NCBI GenBank assembly: GCA_021740385.1
Contig: JAIOZY010000033.1
Location: 1 to 57,722, forward strand
DNA from: Prolixibacteraceae bacterium
Lineage (GTDB): Bacteria; Bacteroidota; Bacteroidia; Bacteroidales; Prolixibacteraceae
DNA: 57,722 bases
Direction of reading: 5' to 3'
Position numbers and translations under genes: made by a program. Below, in pieces: positions 27,622 to 37,530 of the stretch; within the stretch, counting starts at the first letter, position 1, and the number at the start of each line of letters is the position of its first letter. The notes beneath the pieces are model-generated. The model saw nothing but the letters and a program-made list of their open reading frames with translations, was not told the DNA's origin and ran no database searches.

Positions 27622-27686
27622 ACTGCGACGAAGAAGCAGTCCCGCGAAGCGGGAAACCTCAACCTCAACCTCAACCTCAACCTTAA
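27622..27686 (+). repeat. Composite hairpin + AACCTC hexamer repeat (copy A)
   Basis: Hairpin CTGC...GCAG, then TCCCGCGAAGCGGGA (27640-27654), then four to five AACCTC units ending in AACCTT. It lies between the convergent ends of the secreted-protein and ABC-F genes. It belongs to the same family as the elements at 38967-39111, 43673-43783 and 49261-49466. Confidence 0.85.
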
Positions 27687-27734
27687 ATCTCTACATAGAA
27701 ATAACACATCCCACCAGAATCTTCACTTGATCCG

Positions 27735-27753
27735 TTTTTTTTTTGGGGGGGGG
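27735..27753. repeat. Homopolymer pair T10-G9
   Basis: Ten T followed by nine G directly abut the stop codon of the minus-strand ABC-F gene. Such a run is prone to slippage and to sequencing error. Length variation here would not alter the protein, because it lies just outside the frame. Confidence 0.8.
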
Positions 27754-29622
27754 CTATTTTTCTTTTTCACTCAGTTCAAGCCAGCGAAATTCTTTTTCGT
27801 CCAGTACATTTTTCACGTTGTTATGCCGTTCAGCCAGTTTGTGTAACTCTTCGTGGCCGGGTATGCCGGAGTTCATTTTTTCTTCAATTTCCAATTTTTC
27901 GTTTTCCAGTTCTTCAATGCTTTTTTCCAGTTGTTCCAGCTCGCGTTTTTCCTTAAATGTTAATTTATTGGTTTTCGGTTTGGGCTTTTCGTATTGCGTT
28001 TTTTCACCGTTTTCTTTTTTATTTTGTTTTGCCTTGTGGGCTTCAACATCCAAATGGTTCCGGTAAACGGAGTAATTGCCCGGAAAATCTTTAACACGGC
28101 CTTTGTTGTCAAACACGAAAATATGATCAACAATTTTATCCATAAAATAACGGTCGTGACTAACAACAAGCACACAGCCCTTGAAATTTTGCAGGTAATT
28201 TTCGAGCACGTTAAGGGTCATGATGTCAAGATCGTTTGTGGGCTCGTCGAGTATGAGGAAGTTGGGGTTTTGCATGAGCACGGTGCACAGGTACAGCCTC
28301 CGTTTTTCGCCGCCGCTCAGCTTTTCCACCTGGAAATGTTGCGATTCGTAAGGGAACAAAAAATGGGAAAGCAACTGTGAAGCATCCCATTGGTTGCCGT
28401 TTCCAAGGTCGATGTATTCGGCAATATCCTGCACAATATCAATCACTTTTGCACTGGGATCGAAACGGATTCCTTCCTGCCTGTAGTAGCCGAATTTAAC
28501 GGTTTCGCCAATATCAACAGTGCCGTTATCCGGTTTTAGTGCGCCGGTAATCAGGTTAAGGAAGGTTGTCTTGCCCGAGCCGTTGTCTCCTACGATCCCG
28601 ATTTTCTCGAACCGGGCAAATTTGTAACTGAAATTTTTCAGTACCGTAATGTTGCCATACGATTTTGAAAGGTTGTGTGCGTTAATTACTTTTTTGCCCA
28701 ACCGCGAAGCTTTTATGTTGATGTCCATCTCTTCCTGCGACAGGTTTTGAGAAGCTTTCTCTTTTAACGCGTAAAACGAATCGATGCGGTATTTGGCTTT
28801 CGACCCTCGTGCTTTTGGCATGCGGCGCATCCATTCCTGTTCGGTGCGTAAAAGATTTCGGGCTTTATCTATTTCGGCGGCGTGTTGTTCTTTTCGTTCC
28901 TGCCGCTTTTCTAAAAAATACGGGTAATTTCCTTTGTAGCGGTACAGGGTTTTGTTGTCAATTTCGAGTATTTCGTTGCAAACACGGTCGAGAAAATAGC
29001 GGTCGTGTGTAACCATGAACAGGGTGCAATTGCTTTTTTGCAGGTATTCTTCAAGCCATTCAATCATGTCGAGGTCGAGGTGGTTGGTGGGTTCGTCGAG
29101 TATCAGCAGGTCGGGCTCATCAATCAGGACTTTTGCCAGGGCAACACGCTTTTGCTGCCCGCCGCTTAACTGCCCGGTCGGCTGTTCAAAATCCGTTATT
29201 TTCAGTTTGGAGAGTATTTGTTTGATTCTTACCTCGTAATCCCAGGCTCCCAGTCGGTCCATTTGTTCCGTAGCTTCCTGAAGGTTGTATTTTTCGGGGT
29301 GTTGTATGGCTGTTTCGTACGCTTTTATGGCCTGAATAATTTCGCCCGATGAGTTGAAAACCTCTTCCATTACCGATAACCCGGGTTTTAGTTTGGGTAA
29401 CTGGTTCAGGTACCCGGTTGTGATGTTGTTGGCAAAAGTAACGGTACCGCTATCGGGCAGGTCGGTTCCCATAATGCAGTTTAACAGCGTGGTTTTTCCG
29501 GCACCGTTCTGCGCAATAAGTGCAACTTTCTGCCCTTTTGAAATGGTGAAAAAGATGTTTTCGAAAAGCACGGTTTCGCCCCATAAGCGGGTTAATCCTT
29601 CAACTTGTAAATACGGGATCAT
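27754..29622 (-). CDS. ABC-F family ATPase, Uup-like
   Basis: 622 residues, two ABC ATPase domains and no membrane segments. First Walker A AQNGAGKTT (37-45), signature LSGGQQKR (152-159), DEPTNHLD (176-183). The second domain has GDNGSGKTT, LSGGEKRR and DEPTNDLD. The inter-domain linker is arginine-rich (EWMRRMPKARGSKAKYR). A C-terminal coiled coil (about 540-622, KRELEQLEKSIEELENEKLE) is the mark of the Uup branch. ABC-F proteins act on ribosomes; Uup is also linked to DNA transposon excision and branched-DNA tolerance. Monocistronic, with a possible -7 box upstream. Confidence 0.9.
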   Translation of the reverse strand: MIPYLQVEGLTRLWGETVLFENIFFTISKGQKVALIAQNGAGKTTLLNCIMGTDLPDSGTVTFANNITTGYLNQLPKLKPGLSVMEEVFNSSGEIIQAIKAYETAIQHPEKYNLQEATEQMDRLGAWDYEVRIKQILSKLKITDFEQPTGQLSGGQQKRVALAKVLIDEPDLLILDEPTNHLDLDMIEWLEEYLQKSNCTLFMVTHDRYFLDRVCNEILEIDNKTLYRYKGNYPYFLEKRQERKEQHAAEIDKARNLLRTEQEWMRRMPKARGSKAKYRIDSFYALKEKASQNLSQEEMDINIKASRLGKKVINAHNLSKSYGNITVLKNFSYKFARFEKIGIVGDNGSGKTTFLNLITGALKPDNGTVDIGETVKFGYYRQEGIRFDPSAKVIDIVQDIAEYIDLGNGNQWDASQLLSHFLFPYESQHFQVEKLSGGEKRRLYLCTVLMQNPNFLILDEPTNDLDIMTLNVLENYLQNFKGCVLVVSHDRYFMDKIVDHIFVFDNKGRVKDFPGNYSVYRNHLDVEAHKAKQNKKENGEKTQYEKPKPKTNKLTFKEKRELEQLEKSIEELENEKLEIEEKMNSGIPGHEELHKLAERHNNVKNVLDEKEFRWLELSEKEK

Positions 29623-29638
29623 GTATAAAAATTTTGTG

Positions 29639-29646
29639 CAAAAGTA
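29639..29646 (-). promoter_or_regulatory. Promoter -7 box TACTTTTG of the ABC-F gene
   Basis: Read on the minus strand, TACTTTTG matches TAnnTTTG and lies 17 bases upstream of the ATG. The expected -33 region overlaps the start of the period-7 array at 29663, and no good TTG box is seen there. Confidence 0.4.
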
Positions 29647-29662
29647 GTAAAAAACGGTTACG

Positions 29663-29746
29663 GGTTACTGGTTGCTGGTCTCTGGTTGCTGGTCTCTGGT
29701 TGCTGGTCTCTGGTCTCTGGTCTCTGGTCTCTGGTCTCTGGTCTCT
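29663..29746. repeat. Period-7 tandem array, units GGTCTCT / GGTTGCT (12 units)
   Basis: Twelve in-phase heptamers, alternating GGTTGCT and GGTCTCT at first and then six to seven GGTCTCT in a row. It lies just upstream of the ABC-F gene. Same period as the arrays at 127-609 but of unrelated sequence. Confidence 0.9.
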
Positions 29747-29965
29747 GGGTTTTCAATAGTCAAAAAGTCAATTGTCAATTTTATGGGTTTTGGCTCCTAA
29801 GCTTTGGTGTGGAATTTAGCCCCGATTTAGATATGGAGTGGGATTTGGAAGCATCGGGGTGGCTTATGGTTTTTACCCATTTGTTCTTTTCATAATATTT
29901 ACTACTTTAGTTCGTGTTAAAACTCAAAAACATCAGCACGTTACATTTTGGCGGCAATTTGAAAA

Positions 29966-30532
29966 ATGTCAGAAATAGAAACCAAATATTTTACAAACAG
30001 GCATGACTGGCGAAAATGGCTTCAAAACAATTTTGAGACAAAGGAGGATATTTGGTTGGAATATCCCAAAAAGGAAACAGGAAAAAAAAGGATTTTGTAC
30101 AACGACGCAGTTGAGGAGGCTCTGTGTTTTGGATGGATTGACACTACGGTCAAATCACTTAACAAGGAAACGACCATACAACGCTTTTGTAAAAGAAGAA
30201 ACAACGCATCCTATTCCCAGGCCAATAAGGAACGGCTTAAGCACTTGCTTAAAAGTGGTCTGATTCACAGGTCGATATTTGAAGAAATTGAAAAAGTGAC
30301 GAAAGAGAAATTTGTTTTTTCGGGAGATATTGTTGACCAATTAAAAACCGATAAACAAACCTGGGAAAATTTTCAGAAAATGTCTGAACCGTATAAACGG
30401 ATTAGGATTGCGTATATCGAAAGTGCAAGAAAAAGGCCGGGGGAATTTGTGAAGCGCTTAAACAATTTTATGGCCAAAACCAAAGAGAACAAAATGATAA
30501 AGGGATTTGGGGGAATTGAAAAATACTATTGA
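29966..30532 (+). CDS. YdeI/OmpD-associated family protein
   Basis: 188 residues. The N-terminal half holds the YdeI-family pattern WRKWLQNNFETKEDIWLEYP, the segment YNDAVEEALCFGWIDTTVKS and RRNNASYSQANKERLKHLL. The C-terminal region (FQKMSEPYKRIRIAYIESAR) fits the helical tail of the family. Cytoplasmic; no signal peptide or membrane segment. Family members have been linked to tolerance of bacteriocins or antimicrobial peptides, but the biochemical role is unclear. Stands alone between the heptamer array and a convergent methyltransferase gene. Confidence 0.85.
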   Translation: MSEIETKYFTNRHDWRKWLQNNFETKEDIWLEYPKKETGKKRILYNDAVEEALCFGWIDTTVKSLNKETTIQRFCKRRNNASYSQANKERLKHLLKSGLIHRSIFEEIEKVTKEKFVFSGDIVDQLKTDKQTWENFQKMSEPYKRIRIAYIESARKRPGEFVKRLNNFMAKTKENKMIKGFGGIEKYY

Positions 30533-30563
30533 AAAAACTGCTGCCATTAATTTCCAATGCAAA

Positions 30564-30590
30564 TCGGGATTAACGAAGGCGGGCTTCCGT
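30564..30590. repeat. Double-hairpin repeat, partial copy
   Basis: ATCGGGATT followed by the small hairpin ACGAAGG-CGGG-CTTCCGT (30573-30590). The copy at 39132-39169 has the same stem with a different loop (CCAA) and a complete first palindrome. It lies between the convergent YdeI-like and TrmJ-like genes. Confidence 0.65.
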
Positions 30591-30594
30591 CTTC

Positions 30595-31281
30595 CTAATA
30601 AACCCTGTACTTCTCATTAATCTTATTACATACCGAATGCAACAGGTGGATATCGTTGTCGGCCAGAAGCGATAACCGTTCAATAATACGGGGGAAAATG
30701 CTGCTGTCTTCTTTCATCCCGATATGTTTTAAAATATGTTTCACGTTTTTTGTAAGCATGTTAAAGCTGTTTTGATTCGTGATTCGTTGTGTTTGGGGTA
30801 AATTTATCATACCCGACAATTCATACGCATAGATCATAACAGCCTGTGCAAGGTTAAGTGAAGGGTAGGGGTTTGTTAAAGGCACCGATGTTACCGCATG
30901 GCATTTTTTCAATTCCTCATTTAGAAGCCCGTATTCTTCCCGCCCGAACAAAACCCCAACATTCTGAACGGTGCCATTTTTATTTTCAATTATTTTATAT
31001 AGCTGGTTGGCAGGGATATAGTCCTCTTTAACACTGCGTTTTTTTGCCGTTGTCGCAACAATAAAGTCCAGGTCGGCAATGGCTTCATCCAATGTGTCGA
31101 AAACCAATGCCTGATCAAGAATGTCATTTGAACCGTGTGCCAGCCATCGTGCTTCGTCGCATAAATAGTTACATGGCTTAATTAATCTTAAACGGGCAAA
31201 CCCCATTGTTTTAATGGCTCTGGCGGCTGCACCTACATTTTCGGGAACCGATGGTTCGATTAATAAGAAATTGAAAATCAT
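30595..31281 (-). CDS. TrmJ-like SPOUT RNA 2'-O-methyltransferase
   Basis: 228 residues from ATG 31281; the frame is open to 31317, but the family N-terminus is MIFNFLLIEPSVPENVG. SPOUT motifs are seen: motif 1 EPSVPENVGAAARAIKTMGF, motif 2 NVGVLFGREEYGL and motif 3 NPYPSLNLAQAVMIYAYEL. These form the knotted S-adenosylmethionine site that methylates the 2'-OH of tRNA position 32 (TrmJ) or a related RNA. The C-terminal extension is short and helical. It is divergent from the small membrane protein gene at 31373. Confidence 0.88.
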   Translation of the reverse strand: MIFNFLLIEPSVPENVGAAARAIKTMGFARLRLIKPCNYLCDEARWLAHGSNDILDQALVFDTLDEAIADLDFIVATTAKKRSVKEDYIPANQLYKIIENKNGTVQNVGVLFGREEYGLLNEELKKCHAVTSVPLTNPYPSLNLAQAVMIYAYELSGMINLPQTQRITNQNSFNMLTKNVKHILKHIGMKEDSSIFPRIIERLSLLADNDIHLLHSVCNKINEKYRVY

Positions 31282-31311
31282 AATAAAAATTGAAAAAAAA
31301 GTAGTAATAAG

Positions 31312-31343
31312 TTGCACTATCCCGACAAAAATGAATATTTTTG
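31312..31343 (+). promoter_or_regulatory. Promoter of the small membrane protein gene
   Basis: TTG at 31312-31314 and TATTTTTG at 31336-31343, separated by 21 bases, fit the Bacteroidota -33/-7 pattern. They lie about 30 bases before the ATG at 31373. Confidence 0.5.
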
Positions 31344-31372
31344 TTTACAACACCTAAAATGAAAAAGATTTT

Positions 31373-31708
31373 ATGAAGCCTTTTAAAGCGGCTGTTACGT
31401 TTTCTAAGTGGTTGTTAAGGATAGCGTTAGTGGTATATTTAATTGCATATTATCACGACACAATTTTTTATTTCGATTTTTTAGATGTGTCGTTTATTTT
31501 TGCAATTATTTATGTTTTTGCTGCAATATGTTTACTTTTAGGTGGTTTTAGAAAAGACAGCAATATTACCGTTTATGCTTCGTTAATATTGCTAATTGCA
31601 GTAGCGTTCAATTTTTACCTGGATATTGGAAGTGGCTTTTTTGGAGTTATTTACCACTTTTTACCCCTTTCAATTGCATTTTTTTTCCTTGCCAATGGTA
31701 ACAAATGA
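31373..31708 (+). CDS. Small membrane protein of unknown function
   Basis: 111 residues with four predicted membrane helices, at about 14-28, 36-58, 68-84 and 88-107, and short loops. No charged catalytic motif or known signature. It is read toward the SprB-repeat gene, 54 bases downstream, and may be co-transcribed with it. I do not recognise the family. Confidence 0.65.
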   Translation: MKPFKAAVTFSKWLLRIALVVYLIAYYHDTIFYFDFLDVSFIFAIIYVFAAICLLLGGFRKDSNITVYASLILLIAVAFNFYLDIGSGFFGVIYHFLPLSIAFFFLANGNK

Positions 31709-31762
31709 GCGAAAAATGGAATAAAGAATAAAAGGTTGAATAAAACTATTTAAAATATAAAT

Positions 31763-34700
31763 ATGTTTTTGAAACGATTAAGCACTGCATTAATAGGCCT
31801 TGCATGTATTGGGAACTTTGTTTTGGGGGCAAATAACCCGGTCGGCCTTGATGCAACAAACACTGGAAAAGGGAATCCTCTTGCGGCTCCTTTGAGTATT
31901 GATTTCGAATTGGAACAACAAAAACCCACTTGTTTTGGCGATGAAGACGGGAAAATATTTGTTACCGTTGAGTTCTCAACAGGTACAGGGCCCTTTAGAA
32001 TTGAATATAAATCAAGTTCATCCCCAAGTTATTTACCTCCGGTTACCAATGCAGCCATTAAGGATTCTCCTGTTGAAATTCCCAATTTAAGGGCTGGTTA
32101 CTATGATATTAGGGTGACAGACCTGTCTAATTACGATGAAGAAGAACAGACAGATTACAGACTTATACAAAACACAGAATTATTTTTAAATGAAACAGTA
32201 GAAACAATTTCTTGTTCTTCCGAATTGGGTCAGATAACACTGAATGCCGGTGGAGGTGACAATACTTCCTATGCATACTTCCTTTACAATTCATCCGATG
32301 TTTTTATTAGTCCTGATGTTGCCGGTGGAAATGTTTATTCCGGATTAAATGAAGATATTTACCGTGGACGCGTTGTTGATAACAATGGATGTCCACAGAC
32401 ATTAAATGGTATCATCATTGAAATTCCCGACCCAATCTCTCCAACCGTAACGGCCGGTAGCATTAACTGCCCCGGCGAAACCACAACCATAACCGTTAGC
32501 AATTTACCTGCCGATGCTTCTTCATACCAGATTCAACTCGATGGCGAAACGCCAACCTTTACATTAACAGGCTCGCAGGCTACCATTACCAATGTATCCG
32601 GCGGAACGCACAGCCTGAGAGTTATCCGTCCCGATTGCCCTTCGGATAACTGGCCTTCTACAGGAACTCATACTATTTCTATTCCAGAATATTTGCCAAT
32701 TGGTTTTAGCTGGGATACCGATCCAAATCTGGTTACAGTTAACTGTTTTGGCAACGATACTACATTAACGGTAACCGTTACCGGCGGACAGGCCGGCAAG
32801 GCGGTTAGCTTAAACCTCCGGAATAACGATTCCGGGGATATTACACCACTTTCATCGAATCTTGCGTTCGGAGCAAGCGTTGCTGTGCCGGGTTTGCAGG
32901 CAAACGTTCGTTATACGTTAATTGCCGAAGATGTTTCGGGAGCATGTACTCCATATACATACAACTTTAATATTAACGGGCCGGGTGCGCCTTTCGTTTT
33001 GGCCGATTTAATTGAGACCCACGTTACCTGTAACGGTTATACCGATGGAAAAATAAAAGTGGTTTCAACGGGGGGGAATGCACCATTATATTATTCAACC
33101 GATAACGGTACAACTTTTTCATCAACTGCTTTACCTGCCGATAAAACCATTACCGGACTGGCAGCCAATAGTTATAACGTAGTTTTAAGGGATGCAAACG
33201 GTTGTGAAACCAATCCGCTACTGGCTACCATCACCGAACCCAATCCCATTTCTGTTGCATTCAGTCCGACCCATACACCGCAGTTGACTTGCCCGGGTGG
33301 TGCTAATGGACGCCTCATGGCTGTTACAACGGGCGGTACCAAGCCTTATTACTACACATTGACCGATGATGGCGGGAACGTGATAGCTCCCTACAATGAT
33401 TACCAGGCGGGCGATTCAATTAGTTTTTCCAACCTCGAAGCAGGTACATACACGGTTACGGTAACGGGTGGCGAATGTGCCGATTCCGATTCTGACGATG
33501 AGACCATCAACCCGGTACCGGAAGTAAACATCAGCGTAAATTATACCCCGGTTGTATGCCGCGATGAAATGATCGGCTCGTTCAACATCATTGCCAATGG
33601 TGGCGATGGCACCCCCTTTACCTATTCGCTATCGGCTAACGGAACACCGGTTGCCGGTTCTCCCAAAACCGAAACCATTGCCGGTAACGGTGTTACATTC
33701 AACGATCTTGAACCGGGCAAAAGCTACCACATTGAAGCCTGGTACCGAAGTTGCGAACCGAAAACAAAAGATACCTTAATTGTTAACCCGCGCGAACTGA
33801 ATGTTTCGTATCCATCGGAAGTTGAACTCGATTGCCCGGGCGGGACTACAGATATCACAGTTCACGCGTCGGGAAATTACCCGTTTTTTATTTCAACCGA
33901 TGGCGTTAATTATGAGAGTTTTAACGGTGCTTCTTACGGAACCCATACCCTGTCGGGATTAACGGCCGGAAATTATTCATATTATATTAAAGACAATAAT
34001 GAATGTTTGTTCAATGACGGATTACCAATTAACATAGAGATTAGTGAACCTTCGGCAATTATTGTTGATGATTATGAAGCAACCGATGTTACCTGTAAAG
34101 GTGCAGAAGACGGGACGGTCACTTTGCAGTTGAGTGGTGGCACTCCCGGGTATAACGTAACCCTTACGGGCGATAAAACCTATTCACAGTCTTCATCCGA
34201 CGGAACCGTCAATTTTCCGAATGTTGCAGCAGTTACAAACCCGGCCGGGTACAGCGTAACCATTACCGACAGCAAAGGTTGCAGTGCTTTAAACACGCCT
34301 GCAGGCATTGTGGTTCAGGAACCCGCGGAAGAATTTGAAATTCTTGAACCGGAAGTTATTCAACCTGCATTATGCCACGGCGATTCAGCAATTATCAGGG
34401 TTGAGGCCGTTGGTGGTTGGAATGTAACCAAAACGGTTTGGATTGAGGCTTATGGTTTTAAAACCGAAGAAAAATCTTCGGGTTCAACGTTTAAGCTAAG
34501 GGCCGGGAATTATGTAATTCATGCCCGCAATGCCGATGGCTGTAGCGCACGAAGGGATTTATACGTTTTCCATCCGCCACGTTTGTATTTATACGATGTT
34601 GTAGAAACCCCTGTTAGTTGCGCCGGGGCCGAAGATGCAGAGATCCAATTCAGCGTCAGGGGGGGAACACCATCACCAACAGGTGAATTGTACTGGCAAA

Positions 34701-37393
34701 TTATTGGCGCAGGCAACCCGCCAGAACCTTTTACCGGAACAACACTCACCATAGATGGAACTTTTGGGGAATATGAACTGGTCATAACTGACGAAAACGG
34801 ATGTTCATCGAATATACAGCCTGTTAAAATAACCGAGCCCGATACCGTGAAGTTTGAATACCTGGCCGATTCGGTAACGTGTAGCGGTATGGAAAACGGT
34901 AAGATCATGATAACCACGGCAAGCGGTGGTAACGACCGCAGTTACAGCGCGTACATAACCCCACCGGGCGGTGCCGAGTACGAGTCGCTTGAATTCTCTA
35001 CAATAAACGGTTTAGGTGAAGGCACTTATCAGGTAAGAATTACCGATAGCAAGGGCTGTAGCTCTGAAACAAAAAATATTGAAGTGGGTGAACCCAACCC
35101 GATTATATTGAACAATGCTTGGATATCCGACAGTATTAAGTGTTACAACGATGCAAACGGCGAAATTACCGTTGAGGCTGTAGGCGGAGGACCGTATACA
35201 CTGCAATACAGGGTTACCGGCCGCGATTACCAGTCCGACCCCATATTTACCGGTCTTGCTTCGGGCGAATACGAGGTATGGGTGCAAAACAACATGGGGA
35301 ATTGTGAGGAAAAATTCACGGAGAAACTGATGATGACCAACCCTTCAAAAATTGAACTTGTTTCGCTCGATAAAACCGACCAGCGCTGTCATAACGAACA
35401 AAATGGCGAAGTGAAAATTACTGCCGGCGGGGGAACAGGAACCCTGACCTATACCCTGGTTGATTTACCGGCCGATGTGGATGACAACCCGAACACCAAC
35501 GGGCTGTTCCGGAATTTGGGCGAATTGAATACGGCGGCAACAAATTACGACTATAAAATTACCGATCGCAACGAATGTGAAATTACCGGAAGTTTTTCAA
35601 TTATTAATCCGGCAGAGTTGGTTTTGACCGAAATAGATCATCACCAAATTTATTGCAACGACCAGAATGATGGTTGGATAAAATTGAATGTAACCGGCGG
35701 TAACGAAGGTTACACCTTTAAAAAAGATTATACCGATGCCGATGTTACCGATGATGTTGACCCGGTTACAAATAACGATTTTACCCTTGAAAATTTTGCC
35801 GGTGGTTTCTACCAGCCAGCCGTAATCGATGTTAAAGGGTGTTCCGATACCATTCGGGAACCCATTGAAATAGTTAACCCGCAACGGCTGATTATCGACC
35901 ATATCATTGCCGGCGACAAGCGTTGTAATTTCAGTAAAGACGACACAACCATCATCGTACTTGATGTTGTAGAACGGGGTACGCCGCCTTACGAGTACAG
36001 CATCGATGGCGGGGAAAGCTGGTCGGCCGACAGTGTTTTCATAAACCTGCGCGACCGCATTGTTTCGCCACGGGTGCGTGATGCAATGGATTGTCCGGCA
36101 CAAAAGCCCGATACCTCCATTGTGTGGCCCGAACCGTTCAGGGCACAGCTTACAAAGAATGAAATATTGTGCTATGATGATCCCTACGGCACCATCGCGG
36201 TTGAAATATCGGGCGGTACCGGCCCGTATTACATGGCCTACAACGATGATATTTTATTCGACGACCCCATTTTAATTGAAAATGACGATTCACTACAGGT
36301 AATAACGGTTGATACCGTCGGGCAACGTATTTTCTATCATGGAAACAATTACAGCATCATGCTGAAAGATGATAACGATTGCCCGGTTCAGGAAGACGAT
36401 ATAAGTGAAATTGACGATGTAATTGTTTCCTATATGTGGGAACGCCCCGAGCAGTTTATCCTTGAAAAAGTAGAACCACACCGGGCTAAATGTGCCGGTG
36501 ATAAAGGATCAATCAAGTATTTTACCAGTGGAGGAGTGGAACCGTTTAATTACTGGGTAACATCCATCCTTTCAACCGGTGAAGTTGTACCGGCTAATCA
36601 GGACATCGACGGACTGGTGGATGTACCTACCGGAAGTTATTATGCACACGTTATGGATGCCAACGGTTGTATCCCAACACCCGATGCTTTTCTTGCAACA
36701 GAAATTGTTGCCCAAAACGACACGGTGAAGGTTGAAATTGAAACCATTAAACAGCCCTATTGCCCGGCAACGCGCGACGGTATAATTGGATTGGATGTAC
36801 TTGGTTACTTTAACGGCGGTGTGTGGTATTGGATTGAAAAATACGATACCGTTTACAATGAATACAATTACGTGTACGAAGCACTGATTACCCGTGAAGA
36901 AGCAACCGACAGCCAGGAAGTGGCAATCGAGAACCCCGCTTTTCCCGATATTGATCCCCAACTGGAAATGGAATACGATTGTGAAAACTATATTGTTGAG
37001 CAAAAACTGAAAATGGGCACGTACCGGATCACTTTCGAAGATGTGAATACCGAATGTTGGGTAGAATACTCTTTTACTCTGGGAGTAGATACCATGGAGT
37101 GTGAAGATATATTCCCCTTGTTCTTTACACCAAACGACGATGGCCACAACGATGAATGGATTGTAACAAAATGGGAAAAAAGCGATATTGACTTAAAAAT
37201 ATTTAACGCTGCCGGCGAAATGGTCCGTCATATAAAGGGACAGGTGCCCGAGGACGGATTAAAATGGGACGGGCTTGATGACAAGGGGCGTCCGGTACCG
37301 GCAGGAACGTATATGTATATCTATCAGCCCGATGTGACACGGAAAAATGAAGATTTGGAATACAATACAATAACGCTGTTTAGAAATTATTGA
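31763..37393 (+). CDS. SprB-repeat surface protein with gliding-type CHU_C sorting tail
   Basis: 1876 residues. Signal peptide (about 1-22, LIGLACIGNFVLGA). The body is a chain of SprB-like repeats of 70-90 residues, recognisable by the pattern C.G..DG.I.V...GG..PY.Y...NG.......GL..G.Y.V.V.D..GC. Cysteines occur at the start and end of each unit. The C-terminal about 90 residues (PLFFTPNDDGHNDEW, DLKIFNAAGEMV, GRPVPAGTYMYIYQ) are a CHU_C / type B T9SS sorting domain. The protein should be exported by the type IX system and act as an adhesin or motility filament. Its neighbour is a PorP/SprF-like protein, the usual partner of type B cargo. Confidence 0.9.
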   Translation: MFLKRLSTALIGLACIGNFVLGANNPVGLDATNTGKGNPLAAPLSIDFELEQQKPTCFGDEDGKIFVTVEFSTGTGPFRIEYKSSSSPSYLPPVTNAAIKDSPVEIPNLRAGYYDIRVTDLSNYDEEEQTDYRLIQNTELFLNETVETISCSSELGQITLNAGGGDNTSYAYFLYNSSDVFISPDVAGGNVYSGLNEDIYRGRVVDNNGCPQTLNGIIIEIPDPISPTVTAGSINCPGETTTITVSNLPADASSYQIQLDGETPTFTLTGSQATITNVSGGTHSLRVIRPDCPSDNWPSTGTHTISIPEYLPIGFSWDTDPNLVTVNCFGNDTTLTVTVTGGQAGKAVSLNLRNNDSGDITPLSSNLAFGASVAVPGLQANVRYTLIAEDVSGACTPYTYNFNINGPGAPFVLADLIETHVTCNGYTDGKIKVVSTGGNAPLYYSTDNGTTFSSTALPADKTITGLAANSYNVVLRDANGCETNPLLATITEPNPISVAFSPTHTPQLTCPGGANGRLMAVTTGGTKPYYYTLTDDGGNVIAPYNDYQAGDSISFSNLEAGTYTVTVTGGECADSDSDDETINPVPEVNISVNYTPVVCRDEMIGSFNIIANGGDGTPFTYSLSANGTPVAGSPKTETIAGNGVTFNDLEPGKSYHIEAWYRSCEPKTKDTLIVNPRELNVSYPSEVELDCPGGTTDITVHASGNYPFFISTDGVNYESFNGASYGTHTLSGLTAGNYSYYIKDNNECLFNDGLPINIEISEPSAIIVDDYEATDVTCKGAEDGTVTLQLSGGTPGYNVTLTGDKTYSQSSSDGTVNFPNVAAVTNPAGYSVTITDSKGCSALNTPAGIVVQEPAEEFEILEPEVIQPALCHGDSAIIRVEAVGGWNVTKTVWIEAYGFKTEEKSSGSTFKLRAGNYVIHARNADGCSARRDLYVFHPPRLYLYDVVETPVSCAGAEDAEIQFSVRGGTPSPTGELYWQIIGAGNPPEPFTGTTLTIDGTFGEYELVITDENGCSSNIQPVKITEPDTVKFEYLADSVTCSGMENGKIMITTASGGNDRSYSAYITPPGGAEYESLEFSTINGLGEGTYQVRITDSKGCSSETKNIEVGEPNPIILNNAWISDSIKCYNDANGEITVEAVGGGPYTLQYRVTGRDYQSDPIFTGLASGEYEVWVQNNMGNCEEKFTEKLMMTNPSKIELVSLDKTDQRCHNEQNGEVKITAGGGTGTLTYTLVDLPADVDDNPNTNGLFRNLGELNTAATNYDYKITDRNECEITGSFSIINPAELVLTEIDHHQIYCNDQNDGWIKLNVTGGNEGYTFKKDYTDADVTDDVDPVTNNDFTLENFAGGFYQPAVIDVKGCSDTIREPIEIVNPQRLIIDHIIAGDKRCNFSKDDTTIIVLDVVERGTPPYEYSIDGGESWSADSVFINLRDRIVSPRVRDAMDCPAQKPDTSIVWPEPFRAQLTKNEILCYDDPYGTIAVEISGGTGPYYMAYNDDILFDDPILIENDDSLQVITVDTVGQRIFYHGNNYSIMLKDDNDCPVQEDDISEIDDVIVSYMWERPEQFILEKVEPHRAKCAGDKGSIKYFTSGGVEPFNYWVTSILSTGEVVPANQDIDGLVDVPTGSYYAHVMDANGCIPTPDAFLATEIVAQNDTVKVEIETIKQPYCPATRDGIIGLDVLGYFNGGVWYWIEKYDTVYNEYNYVYEALITREEATDSQEVAIENPAFPDIDPQLEMEYDCENYIVEQKLKMGTYRITFEDVNTECWVEYSFTLGVDTMECEDIFPLFFTPNDDGHNDEWIVTKWEKSDIDLKIFNAAGEMVRHIKGQVPEDGLKWDGLDDKGRPVPAGTYMYIYQPDVTRKNEDLEYNTITLFRNY

Positions 37394-37530
37394 TAAAACT
37401 GGTTTAAGCTATGAGAAACCCTGCCCTTACCGGGGTGTTTGTGGTGGGTAGATCATAAGTGTGATTAAGATAAAATAAAAAGTGCAATGTGGCCCGGTTA
37501 GGCCCCGTAGCTTTTTTAAAACATGAAGGA

